DNA of 64,000 nucleotides from Gilliamella sp. Choc5-1 (GTDB lineage: Bacteria; Pseudomonadota; Gammaproteobacteria; Enterobacterales; Orbaceae), in the NCBI RefSeq assembly GCF_001690595.1, contig NZ_LZHH01000111.1:42924-106923 (forward strand), written 5' to 3'. Positions 50,122 through 61,541 of this stretch are shown here, piece after piece; position 1 is the stretch's first letter, and every line of letters begins with the position of its first letter. The notes below the pieces were generated by a model. It was given only the letters and a program-made list of their open reading frames with translations, did not search any database and was not told where the DNA came from. Position numbers and translations under genes: made by a program.

Positions 50122-50150
50122 AAAATGGCAGAATAACTGCCATTTTTTTT
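50119..50150 (+). terminator. Terminator after deoD
   Basis: The stem AAAATGGCAG / CTGCCATTTT with a 5-base loop is followed by a run of eight T. Flanking A bases make it potentially bidirectional. Confidence 0.9.
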
Positions 50151-50237
50151 AACTTATCAATATTGATAGTGATACAAATTTTTTATTTATATTTATGTGT
50201 AATAGGTTATAAAGATCTTGTTTAATAAGGGAACAAA

Positions 50238-51479
50238 ATGAATACCAAGATACAACTTAAAATAGTATTTTTTCTACAATTTTTTATATGGGGAAGTTGG
50301 CTTATTACCCTCGGTTCTTATATGATGGGAACCTTAAAATTTAGTGGTACTGCTGTCGGTTCTATATATGGAACAATGGGCATAGCATCGCTATTTATGC
50401 CTGGTTTACTCGGCGTCGTAGCGGATAGATGGATACCTGCTAACCGCTTATATATGATTTGTCATTTGATCGGTGCAGCTACACTATTTATAGCAGCTTC
50501 AATAACATCACCTTTTATAATGTTTATTATTATGCTAATTCATTGTTTAGCCTTTATGCCAACCATTGCAATTTCCAACTCTATCTCTTACTCTTGCTTG
50601 GAATCGCAAGGCTTAGATGTTATTACACAATTTCCAAGCATAAGAATATTTGGCACAATTGGCTTTATCGTTGCTATGTGGCTAGTGAGCTTTTTAAAAT
50701 TAGAATTAAGTAATATGCAACTATATATTGCTGGATTAAGTTCTATTTTACTTAGCCTATATACCCTTACTTTACCATTCATTTCAACTTCTCAAGGAAA
50801 ATCAGAAAAAAAATCACTTATAACTTCTTTAGGGTTAGATGCGTTTGTTTTATTTAAACAACCAAGAATGGCTATCTTTTTCTTATTTGCAATATTACTT
50901 GGCGGTATTTTACAAATCACTAATACTTTTGGTAATCCTTTTATTCGTTCATTTGAAGATATTCCTGAATATGCAAATAGCTTCGCTGTTCAGTATCCAT
51001 CAGTATTGTTGTCAATTTCTCAAATTTCAGAAGTAGTATTTATTCTATTCGTTCCATTCTTTATGAAACGCCTTGGCATTAAATATGTGATGTTAATTAG
51101 TATGCTAGCTTGGGTTGCTCGTTTTGGTTTGTTTGCTTATGGCAATCCGTCTCCTTTCGGTTTTGTATTGCTTCTTCTTTCAATGATTGTTTATGGTTGT
51201 GCTTTCGATTTTTATAATATATCTGGTTCAATGTATGTTGATAAAACTGTTTCCCCTAATATTCGTAATAGTGCCCAAGGTCTATTTATGATGATGACTA
51301 ATGGGATTGGCGCTTATTTAGGTTCGGTAAGCAGTGGCTATGTAGTCGAATATTATACGATTGAAAACGTTACTGACTGGCAAACAGTTTGGCTTATTTT
51401 TGCTGGCTATTCTTTGATTTTAGCCGTCGTATTTGCGTTGATATTTAAAAACGAAAATTCTAACGAAAACATTAATTAA
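50238..51479 (+). CDS. nupG: NupG/XapB-type nucleoside:H+ symporter
   Basis: The 413-residue protein has twelve predicted helices. Its opening MNTKIQLKIVFFLQFFIWGSWLITLGSYM and stretches GVVADRWIPANRLY, ISYSCLESQG, FPSIRIFGTIGFI and DFYNISGSMYVDK match the nucleoside:H+ symporter family. Its place between deoD and adenosine deaminase supports nucleoside uptake. AAGGGA precedes the ATG. It may prefer purine nucleosides (XapB-like); this cannot be decided. Confidence 0.9.
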   Translation: MNTKIQLKIVFFLQFFIWGSWLITLGSYMMGTLKFSGTAVGSIYGTMGIASLFMPGLLGVVADRWIPANRLYMICHLIGAATLFIAASITSPFIMFIIMLIHCLAFMPTIAISNSISYSCLESQGLDVITQFPSIRIFGTIGFIVAMWLVSFLKLELSNMQLYIAGLSSILLSLYTLTLPFISTSQGKSEKKSLITSLGLDAFVLFKQPRMAIFFLFAILLGGILQITNTFGNPFIRSFEDIPEYANSFAVQYPSVLLSISQISEVVFILFVPFFMKRLGIKYVMLISMLAWVARFGLFAYGNPSPFGFVLLLLSMIVYGCAFDFYNISGSMYVDKTVSPNIRNSAQGLFMMMTNGIGAYLGSVSSGYVVEYYTIENVTDWQTVWLIFAGYSLILAVVFALIFKNENSNENIN

Positions 51480-51497
51480 TCAATTATTGTGTGATAG

Positions 51498-51509
51498 GTT
51501 AAATTTAAC
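51498..51509. promoter_or_regulatory. 12-base perfect palindrome downstream of nupG
   Basis: GTTAAATTTAAC is a perfect palindrome in the spacer before the adenosine deaminase gene. Its role, operator or chance in AT-rich DNA, is open. Confidence 0.25.
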
Positions 51510-51534
51510 ACTACCAATATAAAAGCAACAATAT

Positions 51535-51559
51535 CGGTTGTTGCCTTTTGGGTTATCAA
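51535..51559 (+). terminator. Probable terminator after nupG
   Basis: The stem GCAACAA / TTGTTGC with a 6-base loop is followed by CTTTT. Confidence 0.6.
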
Positions 51560-51774
51560 CAAACCAACTTTAATTGTTAAAGTTAAAAAGTATGATTTGT
51601 CGCACAAAAAATAAATAAGTGATGCAAAATAAATAGTAGAAAAATACCTTATCAGGGTAAACTAACTAAGGTTATAGCTCATAATGTTAGTGTGCTATTT
51701 TGAACTTTTTAATAAATTTTTTATGTCATTGTTACTAGAGCACACTTAGCTCATTTAAATAAATTAAATGCCAA

Positions 51775-52950
51775 ATGAACAATCAAATAATACCTAAAGT
51801 CATATTACATGAGCACATTGAAGGAAGTATTACCCCTGTGATGGCTCACCAATTAGCTCAAAAAAACAATATTCCATTCCCTAAAAGTTTATGTTACCAG
51901 CCCGATCAATATGATACTAATGAGTATAAAAATGGTAGATATTCATATGACGAATCTAAATTTGAAGAATTTATCAAAACATATGATGTTGTTTCTAGCT
52001 TTCTAAAAAATCCAGAGGATTATTATTTAATTACTTACGATTTTCTTAATAGAAATGCTAAACAAGGATTGATTTATTGCGAGCTGTTTATATCCCCTTT
52101 TCACATCTGTGCAACACAATCCCATGATGGATACGTTGTTTGGAATCAAGATAGATTTCAGCAAACACTAAAGCAGATGGATAAGGCAATTATTGACGTT
52201 CGTAAGCAATATGATATTACCGTACGTTATCATGTCATTGGTGTGAGGCATCTTGGTGCGGGCGTAGTTTACGATACATTGCGATTCATTGAAAATAATC
52301 CTCACCCATTTATTACTGGTTTTAATATCGCTGGTAATGAAAAAGCAGGTCATTTTGATGATTTTAAAGATGCTCATGAATTGGCTACTGAGCTTAATCT
52401 AAAAAAATCGTATCACGCCGGCGAAATAGATTCAGCCCAAAGTATTATTCAAGCCATTAAGCATGGTGCAAACAGAATTGGACACGGCATTAGTGCTATT
52501 GAAGACAAAACACTTATTCGTGAACTGATTGATAAAAAAATCACCCTCGAAATTGCCTTAACAAGCAATCGAATTTTAGTTAATGAGCTGCATGGCGATA
52601 TTTATCGGCATCCCATCAGGCAGCTTTATGACCAAGGTGTGCGCATTACACTAAATACCGATGATGCAGGGATTTTTGGTACTGATATAGAAAAAGAGTA
52701 TAACATCGCTCAATCTATATTTGCATTTTCACGATTAGAATTGCTTGATATCACACTGTGCGGCATTCAAGCTGCATTTGTTGAAAATTCAGTTAAAAAC
52801 CAGTTAATTAAAAAGGTTTTTGCTTGTTTTACATCTGCTGATAAGCAGTTGTTAAAAAGGTGTATCAATGACAAAAAATATCATCTAGCAATTGTTGAAC
52901 GCTTTTTAGAATATCAAATATTATTAGACAACTTAGGTTTTGATGTATAA
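51775..52950 (+). CDS. add: Adenosine deaminase
   Basis: The 391-residue protein is of the metal-dependent hydrolase fold: H12 and H14 in LHEHIEGS, YHAGE with the catalytic glutamate, the helix motif RIGHGISAI, and NTDDAGIFGTD with the late aspartates. It converts adenosine (and deoxyadenosine) to inosine, which DeoD and Hpt can use. It is somewhat longer than E. coli Add (333) and has an insertion near residues 35-65, so it belongs to a different subgroup. The ribosome-binding site is poor. It is preceded by a 295-base non-coding stretch. Confidence 0.88.
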   Translation: MNNQIIPKVILHEHIEGSITPVMAHQLAQKNNIPFPKSLCYQPDQYDTNEYKNGRYSYDESKFEEFIKTYDVVSSFLKNPEDYYLITYDFLNRNAKQGLIYCELFISPFHICATQSHDGYVVWNQDRFQQTLKQMDKAIIDVRKQYDITVRYHVIGVRHLGAGVVYDTLRFIENNPHPFITGFNIAGNEKAGHFDDFKDAHELATELNLKKSYHAGEIDSAQSIIQAIKHGANRIGHGISAIEDKTLIRELIDKKITLEIALTSNRILVNELHGDIYRHPIRQLYDQGVRITLNTDDAGIFGTDIEKEYNIAQSIFAFSRLELLDITLCGIQAAFVENSVKNQLIKKVFACFTSADKQLLKRCINDKKYHLAIVERFLEYQILLDNLGFDV

Positions 52951-52982
52951 ATCTACAAGCACCCACAAAATAATGTGATTAA

Positions 52983-53396
<414 letters not shown>

Positions 53397-53543
53397 TTTT
53401 GTTTTTGAAACAAAGTTGATAAAAAATATAATGTTATGCTTATTTTTAGTGTTGTTTTTAACTCGATAATTTTCGACAAAAACTAAACACGCTCATTGGT
53501 ATAAGTAAAGAAAATTAATTTATTGATTTAAAAGAGAAAAATA

Positions 53544-54845
53544 ATGAGATTTGTAGATATTATTGAAAAAAAACGTGATGGACACCCTTTAACTACTGAA
53601 GAAATCCAATTTTTTATTACTAACTATACTAATGGTACTATTCCCGATTACCAAGTTAGTGCTTTATTAATGGCAATTTACTATCAAGGTATGACATCAA
53701 AAGAGTGTGCGGATTTAACTAGCGCAATGATGTATTCAGGCGATACGGTTGATCTATCTTCAATCCAAGGTATTAAAGTTGATAAACATTCAACTGGAGG
53801 CGTTGGTGATACCACAACACTCGTACTTGCACCGCTTGTTGCCACATTAGATGTGCCTGTTGCCAAAATGTCTGGACGTGGCTTAGGTCATACTGGTGGC
53901 ACTACCGATAAATTTGAGTCAATTCCAGGATTTAAAATTGAATTAAGTAAACAAGATTTTATCGATCAAGTTAATCATAAAGGGCTTGCCGTTATTGGTC
54001 AATCTGGCAACTTAACCCCTGCAGATAAAAAGTTGTATTCTTTACGAGACGTTACAGGAACGGTTAACTCTATTGCGCTTATTGCAAGCTCAATTATGAG
54101 TAAAAAGTTAGCAGCCGGCGCTGACGCTATTGTACTTGATGTAAAAACCGGTGATGGTGCGCTAATGAAAGATATGGCCGATTCTGAAAAATTAGCTCAC
54201 GAAATGGTAAATATTGGTAATCAAATTGGCCGTAGAACCATGGCAATTATATCTGATATGTCACAACCGCTTGGTTATGCCATTGGTAATGCGCTTGAAA
54301 TAAAAGAAGCTATTGATACCTTAAAAGGTCATGGCCCTGCTGATTTAACTGAATTAGTTTTAACATTAGGCAGCCAAATGGTTGTACTTGCTAATAAAGC
54401 CAAAACATTAGAAGAAGCCAGAGCAAAACTTCAAGAAGTTATTAAAAATGGCAAAGCTGTTGAGAAGTTCAAAATACTGATTGAAGCACAAGGTGGGGAT
54501 AGCTCAGTTGTTGATCACCCTGAAAAATTGGCTAGTGCACCTTATCAAATTGCTTTACCTGCACTTAAATCAGGTTATGTTTCAAGAATCATTGCTGATC
54601 AAATTGGTATTGCTGCTATGCAATTAGGTGCAGGCCGTGCAACTAAAGAAGATATTATCGATCCTGCTGTTGGAATTGTGTTACATAAAAAAGTGGGCGA
54701 TAAAGTGACCGAAGGTGAAGCATTGTTAACGATCCATGCCAGTACCGATAAGATTGATGCAATCAAACAAAAACTTTATGACAATATTACAATTAGTGAT
54801 AGTGCAAAAGAGCCTCAGCTCATCTATAAAATCATTACACAATAA
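53544..54845 (+). CDS. pdp: Pyrimidine-nucleoside phosphorylase, Firmicutes-like
   Basis: The 433-residue protein begins [20 protein letters not shown], with [36 protein letters not shown] and [16 protein letters not shown]. These agree, from memory, much better with Bacillus Pdp (433 residues) than with E. coli DeoA (440). It splits uridine, deoxyuridine and thymidine with phosphate. The family has an N-terminal helical domain, the central phosphate-binding domain and a C-terminal alpha/beta domain. Together with the Bacillus-type cdd it suggests an acquired pyrimidine-salvage pair. It has its own spacer of 147 bases upstream. Confidence 0.93.
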   Translation: MRFVDIIEKKRDGHPLTTEEIQFFITNYTNGTIPDYQVSALLMAIYYQGMTSKECADLTSAMMYSGDTVDLSSIQGIKVDKHSTGGVGDTTTLVLAPLVATLDVPVAKMSGRGLGHTGGTTDKFESIPGFKIELSKQDFIDQVNHKGLAVIGQSGNLTPADKKLYSLRDVTGTVNSIALIASSIMSKKLAAGADAIVLDVKTGDGALMKDMADSEKLAHEMVNIGNQIGRRTMAIISDMSQPLGYAIGNALEIKEAIDTLKGHGPADLTELVLTLGSQMVVLANKAKTLEEARAKLQEVIKNGKAVEKFKILIEAQGGDSSVVDHPEKLASAPYQIALPALKSGYVSRIIADQIGIAAMQLGAGRATKEDIIDPAVGIVLHKKVGDKVTEGEALLTIHASTDKIDAIKQKLYDNITISDSAKEPQLIYKIITQ

Positions 54846-54902
54846 CTAATTGAGCAAGCAGATTTAAAAAACATCAGTATTGTTTAAGATTTAATAAAAA
54901 AT

Positions 54903-54970
54903 GGTGATCAAATTGAGGATGATAAAATTAATAATTATATGTTTAATTTTGCAAAATAAGTTTGATCACC
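54903..54970. repeat. Long-loop inverted repeat between pdp and yjjI
   Basis: GGTGATCAAA at 54903-54912 and its exact complement TTTGATCACC at 54961-54970 are separated by 48 AT-rich bases. It could be a paired operator or an inefficient terminator of pdp. Confidence 0.5.
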
Positions 54971-55076
54971 CATTAACATTTGAATAATCAACAAAAGTAA
55001 TTTATTGCTAACAAAGAATAAATTGGTAAAAATTTAGAATTAAACTATATTTTTTAGTATCGAGGTTAACATTCAC

Positions 55077-56618
55077 ATGACAGAATTTCAAAATAGTTGT
55101 TATCAAATCGTGACCGACCCAAATTTGTCACCAAAACAAAAAGCCAATTTGCTCGCACTAGCAGCAGAAAATAATTTGCCTTATGTTGATATTGATAGTG
55201 AAACCCAAAAAGCTTTAGATGAACGTGTTATTTGTGACATGTATGAGGGGCACGCTCCATATAAACCACGCTATGTGCTCCCTGATTATGCTAAATTCTT
55301 ACAACAAGGTTCAAAATGGCTTGAACTTGAACCTGCCAAGACTTTTGATGATGCACTAAATATGCTAACTATTGCTTATCATCATGTTCCTTCGGTAACA
55401 GGTATGCCTGTTTATTTAGGATGCTTAGATCAAATTTTACTTCCTTACATTGGTAATCTTACTGAAGATGAAATTTATCAACGATTAAAGCGTTTTTGGA
55501 TCATGCTTGATCGTAATTTGCCCGATGCGTTTATGCATGCCAATATTGGCCCAACTGATAATATTATCTGTCGGGTAATCTTACGTGTAGATAGAGAGCT
55601 TAAACAAGTTGCACCTAATTTAACCTTTATCTATGATGAAGACATTACACCAGAATCACTATTATTAGTCGCAATAGAAAATATTTGTGAAACAAGCAAA
55701 CCTCATATTGCAAACAATAATATGATCAAAAAAGATTTTGATGACCAAGGATATGGCGTAGTAAGTTGCTATAATTCACTACCCGTTGCCGGCGGAGGAA
55801 GTACGCTTTCACGAATCAATTTAAAAGAAGTAGCATTACGCAGTAAAAATAGTGAGGATTTTTTGACAAATACCTTACCTTACTATTGTCAGTTACAATT
55901 TAATCTTATTCAAGCAAGATCGGACTTTCTTTATAATCAATCCAATTTTTTTAATGGCAGTTTTTTAGTTCAAGAAGGATTAATCGATCCTAACCGATTT
56001 GCCCCTATGTTTGGTATTTTTGGCATGGCTGAAGCGGTCAATATCCTGCAAGAAAAAGCAAATCTAGCAGGGCGTTATGGTTTTGACGAGCAAGCTAATG
56101 AACTGGCATTAACCATTACCCAACTCATTGCCAAATTTATTGATAACCACACAATAAAAAATGCTTGGAAAGGAAAGGCTATGTTACACTCACAATCAGG
56201 AATCAGTACTGATAGAGGTGCAACCCCAGGTCTACGAATTCCTTATGGTCATGAGCCTGATCCCGTTACTCACATTATGGCATTGTTTAAACATCATCAT
56301 TACTACACATCGGGCATTAGTGATATTTTGACTATCGATGAAACCATCAAAAATAATCCATCAGCATTACTGCAAATTTGTAAAGCAGCTTTTAAATTAG
56401 GTTTTCGTGAATTTACAGCCAATATTAGTGGCAATGATCTGGTTCGAGTAACCGGTTATATGGTTAGATTATCCGACATCAAAAAGTATAAACAAGAAGG
56501 ATCACGAATTAACACAACGTTTTTAGGCGCAGAAGCTGCTGATGACGTTAAAAACAATAGTTATTTATGCCGAAAGCCAAGAGTTATTAGTCATGAACAA
56601 GTCATGGGCAATCGTTAA
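55077..56618 (+). CDS. yjjI: YjjI-family glycyl radical enzyme, function not established
   Basis: The 513-residue protein resembles E. coli YjjI (516). The radical glycine is expected at G460 in VRVTGYMVRLSD. Stretches SCYNSLPVAGGGSTLSRINLKEVA and HANIGPTDNIICRVI are family hallmarks. In glycyl radical enzymes the activated glycine passes the radical to an active-site cysteine; the YjjI substrate is unknown, though in E. coli yjjI-yjjW sits next to deoCABD. The same neighbourhood here, after nucleoside genes, supports a link to nucleoside or deoxysugar metabolism under anaerobic conditions. It overlaps yjjW by 26 bases. Confidence 0.92.
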   Translation: MTEFQNSCYQIVTDPNLSPKQKANLLALAAENNLPYVDIDSETQKALDERVICDMYEGHAPYKPRYVLPDYAKFLQQGSKWLELEPAKTFDDALNMLTIAYHHVPSVTGMPVYLGCLDQILLPYIGNLTEDEIYQRLKRFWIMLDRNLPDAFMHANIGPTDNIICRVILRVDRELKQVAPNLTFIYDEDITPESLLLVAIENICETSKPHIANNNMIKKDFDDQGYGVVSCYNSLPVAGGGSTLSRINLKEVALRSKNSEDFLTNTLPYYCQLQFNLIQARSDFLYNQSNFFNGSFLVQEGLIDPNRFAPMFGIFGMAEAVNILQEKANLAGRYGFDEQANELALTITQLIAKFIDNHTIKNAWKGKAMLHSQSGISTDRGATPGLRIPYGHEPDPVTHIMALFKHHHYYTSGISDILTIDETIKNNPSALLQICKAAFKLGFREFTANISGNDLVRVTGYMVRLSDIKKYKQEGSRINTTFLGAEAADDVKNNSYLCRKPRVISHEQVMGNR

Positions 56619-57459
56619 TAAAATATTACCCTTTTCTTGTGTTGATGGACCAGGCAATCGGCTAGTCATATTTTTACAAGGATGCAATTTTCGTTGCTTA
56701 AACTGCCATAATCCTTACACAATATCATTATGTAAGGATTGTGGTGATTGTGTTTATGCTTGTCCACATAAAGCATTAAGTTTTAACAATCATCATGTTA
56801 TATGGCAAACTTCGGTTTGCCAACAATGCGATACTTGTATTAATACTTGCGTTCATAACTCAACACCAATGACTTATAAATATAGTGTTGAAGATATATT
56901 AACAATTATCCGAAAATATCTGCCATTTTTAAATGGTATAACCCTTAGTGGGGGCGAAGCCACTATGCAACTTCCTTTTATTGAAAATCTATTTAGAGCA
57001 ATAAAACAAGCCAACGATTTAAACCATCTTACTTGCTTTATTGATAGTAATGGTTACTTAACACAGACAGGATGGCAAAAAATAACAAGCACGATGGACG
57101 GTGCAATGATTGATCTTAAAGCGTGGAATAATAATATACATAAAAAACTAACAGGACGAGACAATCTACGAGTAAAAGAGACAATTAAATATCTTGCCAA
57201 AGTTAATAAATTATATGAGGTCAGATTTTTAGTTATTCCTAAACAGACCGACCTACAAGATAACGCAAAAAATATTGCTGAATTCTTAATTGATATAGAT
57301 CCCAATATCCGAATTCGAATTAATGCCTTTCATAATCATGGCGTACATGGCATCGCTAAAACATGGCTATCTGCCAATAAACAACAAGTAGAGCAGTTTG
57401 CAGAACAATTAAAACAATATAATCTACAACAGATTATATTACCTAGTGTTTATTTGTGA
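56593..57459 (+). CDS. yjjW: YjjW-like glycyl radical enzyme activase (radical SAM)
   Basis: The ATG at 56593 (MNKSWAIVNKILPFSCVDGPG) is chosen; an upstream in-frame extension lies inside yjjI and is unlikely. The 288-residue protein has the radical-SAM C31-x3-C35-x2-C38 motif, then two ferredoxin-like clusters (C47, C50, C53, C57 and C76, C79, C82, C86), and LSGGEATMQ. It generates the glycyl radical on YjjI at the expense of SAM. The 26-base overlap with yjjI implies translational coupling. Confidence 0.93.
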   Translation: MNKSWAIVNKILPFSCVDGPGNRLVIFLQGCNFRCLNCHNPYTISLCKDCGDCVYACPHKALSFNNHHVIWQTSVCQQCDTCINTCVHNSTPMTYKYSVEDILTIIRKYLPFLNGITLSGGEATMQLPFIENLFRAIKQANDLNHLTCFIDSNGYLTQTGWQKITSTMDGAMIDLKAWNNNIHKKLTGRDNLRVKETIKYLAKVNKLYEVRFLVIPKQTDLQDNAKNIAEFLIDIDPNIRIRINAFHNHGVHGIAKTWLSANKQQVEQFAEQLKQYNLQQIILPSVYL

Positions 57460-57534
57460 CTTTTTTAAGTCTATGGTAACTTTATCTACTTGCCAATTTT
57501 TGAAGTTATTTATTTACTCATTAGGCAATAGCTA

Positions 57535-59085
57535 TTAATAATATTCAATAGTTCGAGTTGTTATCTTTCGATCATTACATTCTTTGACTGTCCAATCACC
57601 TTTTTGATTGTGTTTAGAAAACTGACATTCAAGGCTTGCTTTCTTTTTATTACCAATATATTTTTTTATTTTGATTAATTGACCCTGTTTATCATACTCC
57701 ATAGTATAAGTTTCATTATCAATCACCCTTGAAATCAACTGATTTTTATTATTGTATTGAAATGTCATATTATTATTAAAATATAGTATTTTGTCTTCAT
57801 CATCATAGCCAACGGAAACTGAACGAAGCTTATCTAAATCCCCCCCTGTTTGAATAAGTTTTGTGTTATAGTCTGCTTGAAAAATATCAAATACATCTGT
57901 TTCTTCATACTTATTGGTTGCGAACGGATTGAGATAATTTTGATCTTGGCTAGGCAAAGACATGGTAAAATAATCATAGAATTTCCAAGTTGTCCGTTCC
58001 GCTTTTACATCGTCAGAAGATGCAATAATACGTTTTTGTTTATAACTATAACTTTTAATGATATTAGCAAAATAAGAAACTAATCCATTTTCATCAAAAT
58101 TCATTTCAAAAGCAAAATCGTTTCTTTCGCTAAGCAATTTTGAGTACTGATCTAATAACTTATCTTTTATATGTCCTTTTGCCGACTTAATACGATTTTG
58201 GGTCAGTGCATGATCAAAATAATAATACATTACAACTAAGTTCGTTGAACGAGCTAAATTTGCTGATGGTTTTGGTTTTTCTTTTGAAAATAATACGGAA
58301 TCTGGCTCTATTCCCCAATCATTATTCATTTGATTATACATAACAAAATCATATCTGATTTCTGCTGCTTTTGCCGTATCATAATATGCATAAGTGAAAT
58401 GCCCTCGATCCCATTTATCATCTTTTTTACTATAAAAATATGAATGCTTTATCGAATCTTCGTTATTAAAGATTAGTTCACCATTCACTAATTTGGCTAA
58501 CTTAATTGAGGACGATATTTTCTTCGGAAATTGCCCGTTAATTAAACGAGGATAACTATAATAAACATGATAATTTAATTTATTTTTATCTAATTCACGT
58601 GCATAAAAATATTGTTTAAAAATATCATTATTAACCCAAGAAGGAATTTGCTCAATCGTATAAGTTACCATTGCAAAAGGGTTTACACCATTTTTATTAT
58701 CCTTAACAACAAGATAATCTAAACTCAGTTGCCCAAAACAAAAACTACCTTTTTTAAATATCGTATCGCTGTTTAATTTAGCTAATTGATAGGTGGTTGT
58801 TTGATTGTTAGCATCTGATGAACGCTCTAGTAAACCTAAATTTGAAAAAATCTCTAACCGTCGATTTAATTCATTATTTACCCAAACTTCTGAGCGTTCA
58901 TTTGCAGGATAACTAAGATCTTTTTTAAGATAAGGAAATGTTACTTTACCTAGATAAAAACAGATCGGTTTGTCTTGATCTTCCAATTCTGCTTTAACTT
59001 CTTCTGTTAATTTTATTTCGTTTTTATCACATCCTAACAGCATAATTGTTAATGTCAGCAAAACAACATTCAAATATTTTTTCAT
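57535..59085 (-). CDS. Unrecognised lipoprotein
   Basis: This 516-residue protein has a lipoprotein signal peptide with lipobox LLGC (C19), so it should be attached to a membrane facing the periplasm or surface. The body is polar and Tyr/Asn/Lys-rich with no family recognised. The C-terminal part (about residues 415-515) has short beta-type repeats, such as FQYNNKNQLISRVID and MEYDKQGQLIKIKKY, resembling YD/RHS-type repeats in spacing, but these are few. Two CxxF/C pairs could form a disulphide. It is a single gene between yjjW and tex. Confidence 0.6.
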   Translation of the reverse strand: MKKYLNVVLLTLTIMLLGCDKNEIKLTEEVKAELEDQDKPICFYLGKVTFPYLKKDLSYPANERSEVWVNNELNRRLEIFSNLGLLERSSDANNQTTTYQLAKLNSDTIFKKGSFCFGQLSLDYLVVKDNKNGVNPFAMVTYTIEQIPSWVNNDIFKQYFYARELDKNKLNYHVYYSYPRLINGQFPKKISSSIKLAKLVNGELIFNNEDSIKHSYFYSKKDDKWDRGHFTYAYYDTAKAAEIRYDFVMYNQMNNDWGIEPDSVLFSKEKPKPSANLARSTNLVVMYYYFDHALTQNRIKSAKGHIKDKLLDQYSKLLSERNDFAFEMNFDENGLVSYFANIIKSYSYKQKRIIASSDDVKAERTTWKFYDYFTMSLPSQDQNYLNPFATNKYEETDVFDIFQADYNTKLIQTGGDLDKLRSVSVGYDDEDKILYFNNNMTFQYNNKNQLISRVIDNETYTMEYDKQGQLIKIKKYIGNKKKASLECQFSKHNQKGDWTVKECNDRKITTRTIEYY

Positions 59086-59231
59086 TATTTTTGATATTCC
59101 CTTTATATTATTTTATAGCTTAGTTAAAAAATAACTAAAAGTATATTGATAATATTCAATATAAAAATGGCTATAATTCAACGCAGCTGATTACAAAATA
59201 GGGACTATTGTCCCATAATTTATAAAAATTT

Positions 59232-61541
59232 TTATTTAGTTTTCTTTAATGCTGCAGCAAACGCATTTCCTATCGCACTGTTACTCAGCGATGAATTATA
59301 ATTGTTTTGTTTGTTAGACTGAGTGTGTTTTTTTGAAATACGATTATCATCTTGCTTAGTCGATGATGCAGGATCATCAAGGCGCATAGTTAACGCAATA
59401 CGTTTGCGTGGAATATCAACTTCCACCACTTTAACTTTAACAATATCGCCTGCTTTTACTACGGTTCTTGGATCATCAACAAACTTGTTTGATAAGGCCG
59501 AAATATGCACTAAACCATCTTGATGAACACCAATATCAACAAAGGCACCAAAATTGGTTACATTGGTAACTGCACCTTCCATAATCATACCGAGTTTTAG
59601 ATCTTCCATTGTTTCGATATCTTCAGCAAACTGAGCAGTTTTAAATTCAGGTCTTGGATCTCGTCCTGGTTTATCAAGTTCTTTAATAATATCCGTTACT
59701 GTTGGCACACCAAAATTTTCATCCACATAATCAATTGCTTTAAGTGATTTTAAATAATTGCTATCACCTAAAATCTCTTTTAAAGATTTTCCATTTTTCT
59801 CTAAAATTCGCTCAACAACAGGATAAGCTTCTGGGTGAACGGCTGAAGCATCAAGTGGATTTTTACCATCCATAATTCTTAAAAAACCTGCACATTGTTC
59901 AAATGCTTTAGGACCAAGGCGCGAAACTTTTAATAGTTGTTTACGATCGGTAAATTGTCCATTTTCATTACGCCAATCAATAATATTTTGCGCAATAACT
60001 TTATTTAGACCAGCAATACGCGCAAGTAACATCATTGAGGCGGTGTTTAAATTGACACCAACTGCGTTAACGCCATCTTCAACCACAGCATCAAGTTTTT
60101 TAGCTAACTGAGTTTGGCTTACATCATGCTGATATTGACCTACTCCGATCGATTTAGGATCAATTTTAACAAGTTCTGCTAATGGATCTTGTAAACGCCG
60201 AGCAATAGAAACTGCACCACGAATAGATACATCAAGATCAGGAAACTCTTGCGCTGCTAGTTCTGATGCAGAATAAACCGAAGCGCCGGCTTCGCTAACA
60301 ATCACTTTTTGCGCTTTCACTTCTGGGTATTTTTTTTGAACATCCAAATAAAAACGTTCTGTCTCGCGCGAAGCTGTACCATTTCCAATTGCCACTAATT
60401 CAACTTGATATTTAACACAAAGCGCAGCAATAACCATCGCTGCTTTATCCGCTTGACCTGTGTGCGGATAAATCGTTTCAGTCGCAACTAATTTACCTGT
60501 TGCATCAACAACCGCTATTTTTACGCCTGTTCTTAACCCCGGATCCATACCCATGGTGACTTTCATACCAGCAGGTGCAGCCATTAACATATCATGCAAG
60601 TTGGCAGCAAATACATTAATCGCTTCTTCTTCGGCCTGTTCTCGAAGCGTAGTCATCAGCTCGGTTTCCATGTGCATTAAAATTTTAATGCGCCATGTCC
60701 AATTAATTACTGCTTTTCGCCATTTATCTGCTGGTTCATCGTTAAAATGGATACCTAAATATTCAGTAATAATTTGTTCACAATAACTCTCTTTTGGCGC
60801 TTGCTCTAATTGCGGATCGGCATTTAAGGAAAGTTGTAAAAAGCCCTCGTTTCGCCCTCGAAACATTGCTAAAGCACGGTGTGACGGTACTTTAGAAATC
60901 AGTTCACTTTGTGCAAAATAATCTCGGAATTTTGCGCCCTCTTCTTCCTTACCACTCACTACTTGTGAAACTAAATGAGCATTATTCCAAAGATAATGAC
61001 GTACTTTTGCTAATAAATTGGCATCTTCAGCAAATCGCTCCATTAAAATATAACGAGCACCATCCAAGGCAGATTTAGTATCGGTAATGCCTTTATCTGC
61101 ATTAAAATATTTTTCTGCTTCGTTTTCTGGATTTAATGAAGGATTTTGCCATAAATCATCAGCTAGTGGTTCAAGACCTGCTTCAATTGCAATTTGACCT
61201 CGAGTACGGCGTTTGGGTTTATAAGGTAAATAGAGATCTTCAAGTTCTGTTTTGCTAAGTGTAGAGTTAATACTTTTACTTAATTCAGGTGTTAATTTAC
61301 CTTGTTCTTCGATTGATTTTAAAATGGTTTGCCGGCGATCTTCAAGTTCCCTTAAATAACTCAATCGGCTATCAAGAGTTCGTAATTGGGTATCATCAAG
61401 CCCTCCTGTTACCTCTTTACGATAACGAGCAATAAAAGGAACTGTGCTACCTTCATCTAATAACTGAATTGCAGCTAACACTTGTTCTGGCTTTACAGTA
61501 AGTTCACCAGCGATAATATGGCTAATTTGATTATTTATCAT
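59232..61541 (-). CDS. tex: Tex (YhgF), transcription accessory RNA-binding protein
   Basis: The 769-residue protein (E. coli YhgF 773) has an N-terminal helix-turn-helix-like domain, a YqgF RNase-H-like fold ([16 protein letters not shown], about residues 330-460), a helix-hairpin-helix pair ([17 protein letters not shown]), and a C-terminal S1 RNA-binding domain (about 647-718, [24 protein letters not shown]). It is implicated in transcription and RNA processing; the exact role is unsettled. A short Asn/Lys/Ser tail follows. IS-related debris lies upstream. Confidence 0.95.
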   Translation of the reverse strand: MINNQISHIIAGELTVKPEQVLAAIQLLDEGSTVPFIARYRKEVTGGLDDTQLRTLDSRLSYLRELEDRRQTILKSIEEQGKLTPELSKSINSTLSKTELEDLYLPYKPKRRTRGQIAIEAGLEPLADDLWQNPSLNPENEAEKYFNADKGITDTKSALDGARYILMERFAEDANLLAKVRHYLWNNAHLVSQVVSGKEEEGAKFRDYFAQSELISKVPSHRALAMFRGRNEGFLQLSLNADPQLEQAPKESYCEQIITEYLGIHFNDEPADKWRKAVINWTWRIKILMHMETELMTTLREQAEEEAINVFAANLHDMLMAAPAGMKVTMGMDPGLRTGVKIAVVDATGKLVATETIYPHTGQADKAAMVIAALCVKYQVELVAIGNGTASRETERFYLDVQKKYPEVKAQKVIVSEAGASVYSASELAAQEFPDLDVSIRGAVSIARRLQDPLAELVKIDPKSIGVGQYQHDVSQTQLAKKLDAVVEDGVNAVGVNLNTASMMLLARIAGLNKVIAQNIIDWRNENGQFTDRKQLLKVSRLGPKAFEQCAGFLRIMDGKNPLDASAVHPEAYPVVERILEKNGKSLKEILGDSNYLKSLKAIDYVDENFGVPTVTDIIKELDKPGRDPRPEFKTAQFAEDIETMEDLKLGMIMEGAVTNVTNFGAFVDIGVHQDGLVHISALSNKFVDDPRTVVKAGDIVKVKVVEVDIPRKRIALTMRLDDPASSTKQDDNRISKKHTQSNKQNNYNSSLSNSAIGNAFAAALKKTK

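Noticed and set aside
54978..54994. FNR-like site TTGAATAATCAA before yjjI
   Set aside because: The half-sites are two bases too close for the TTGAT-N4-ATCAA consensus.
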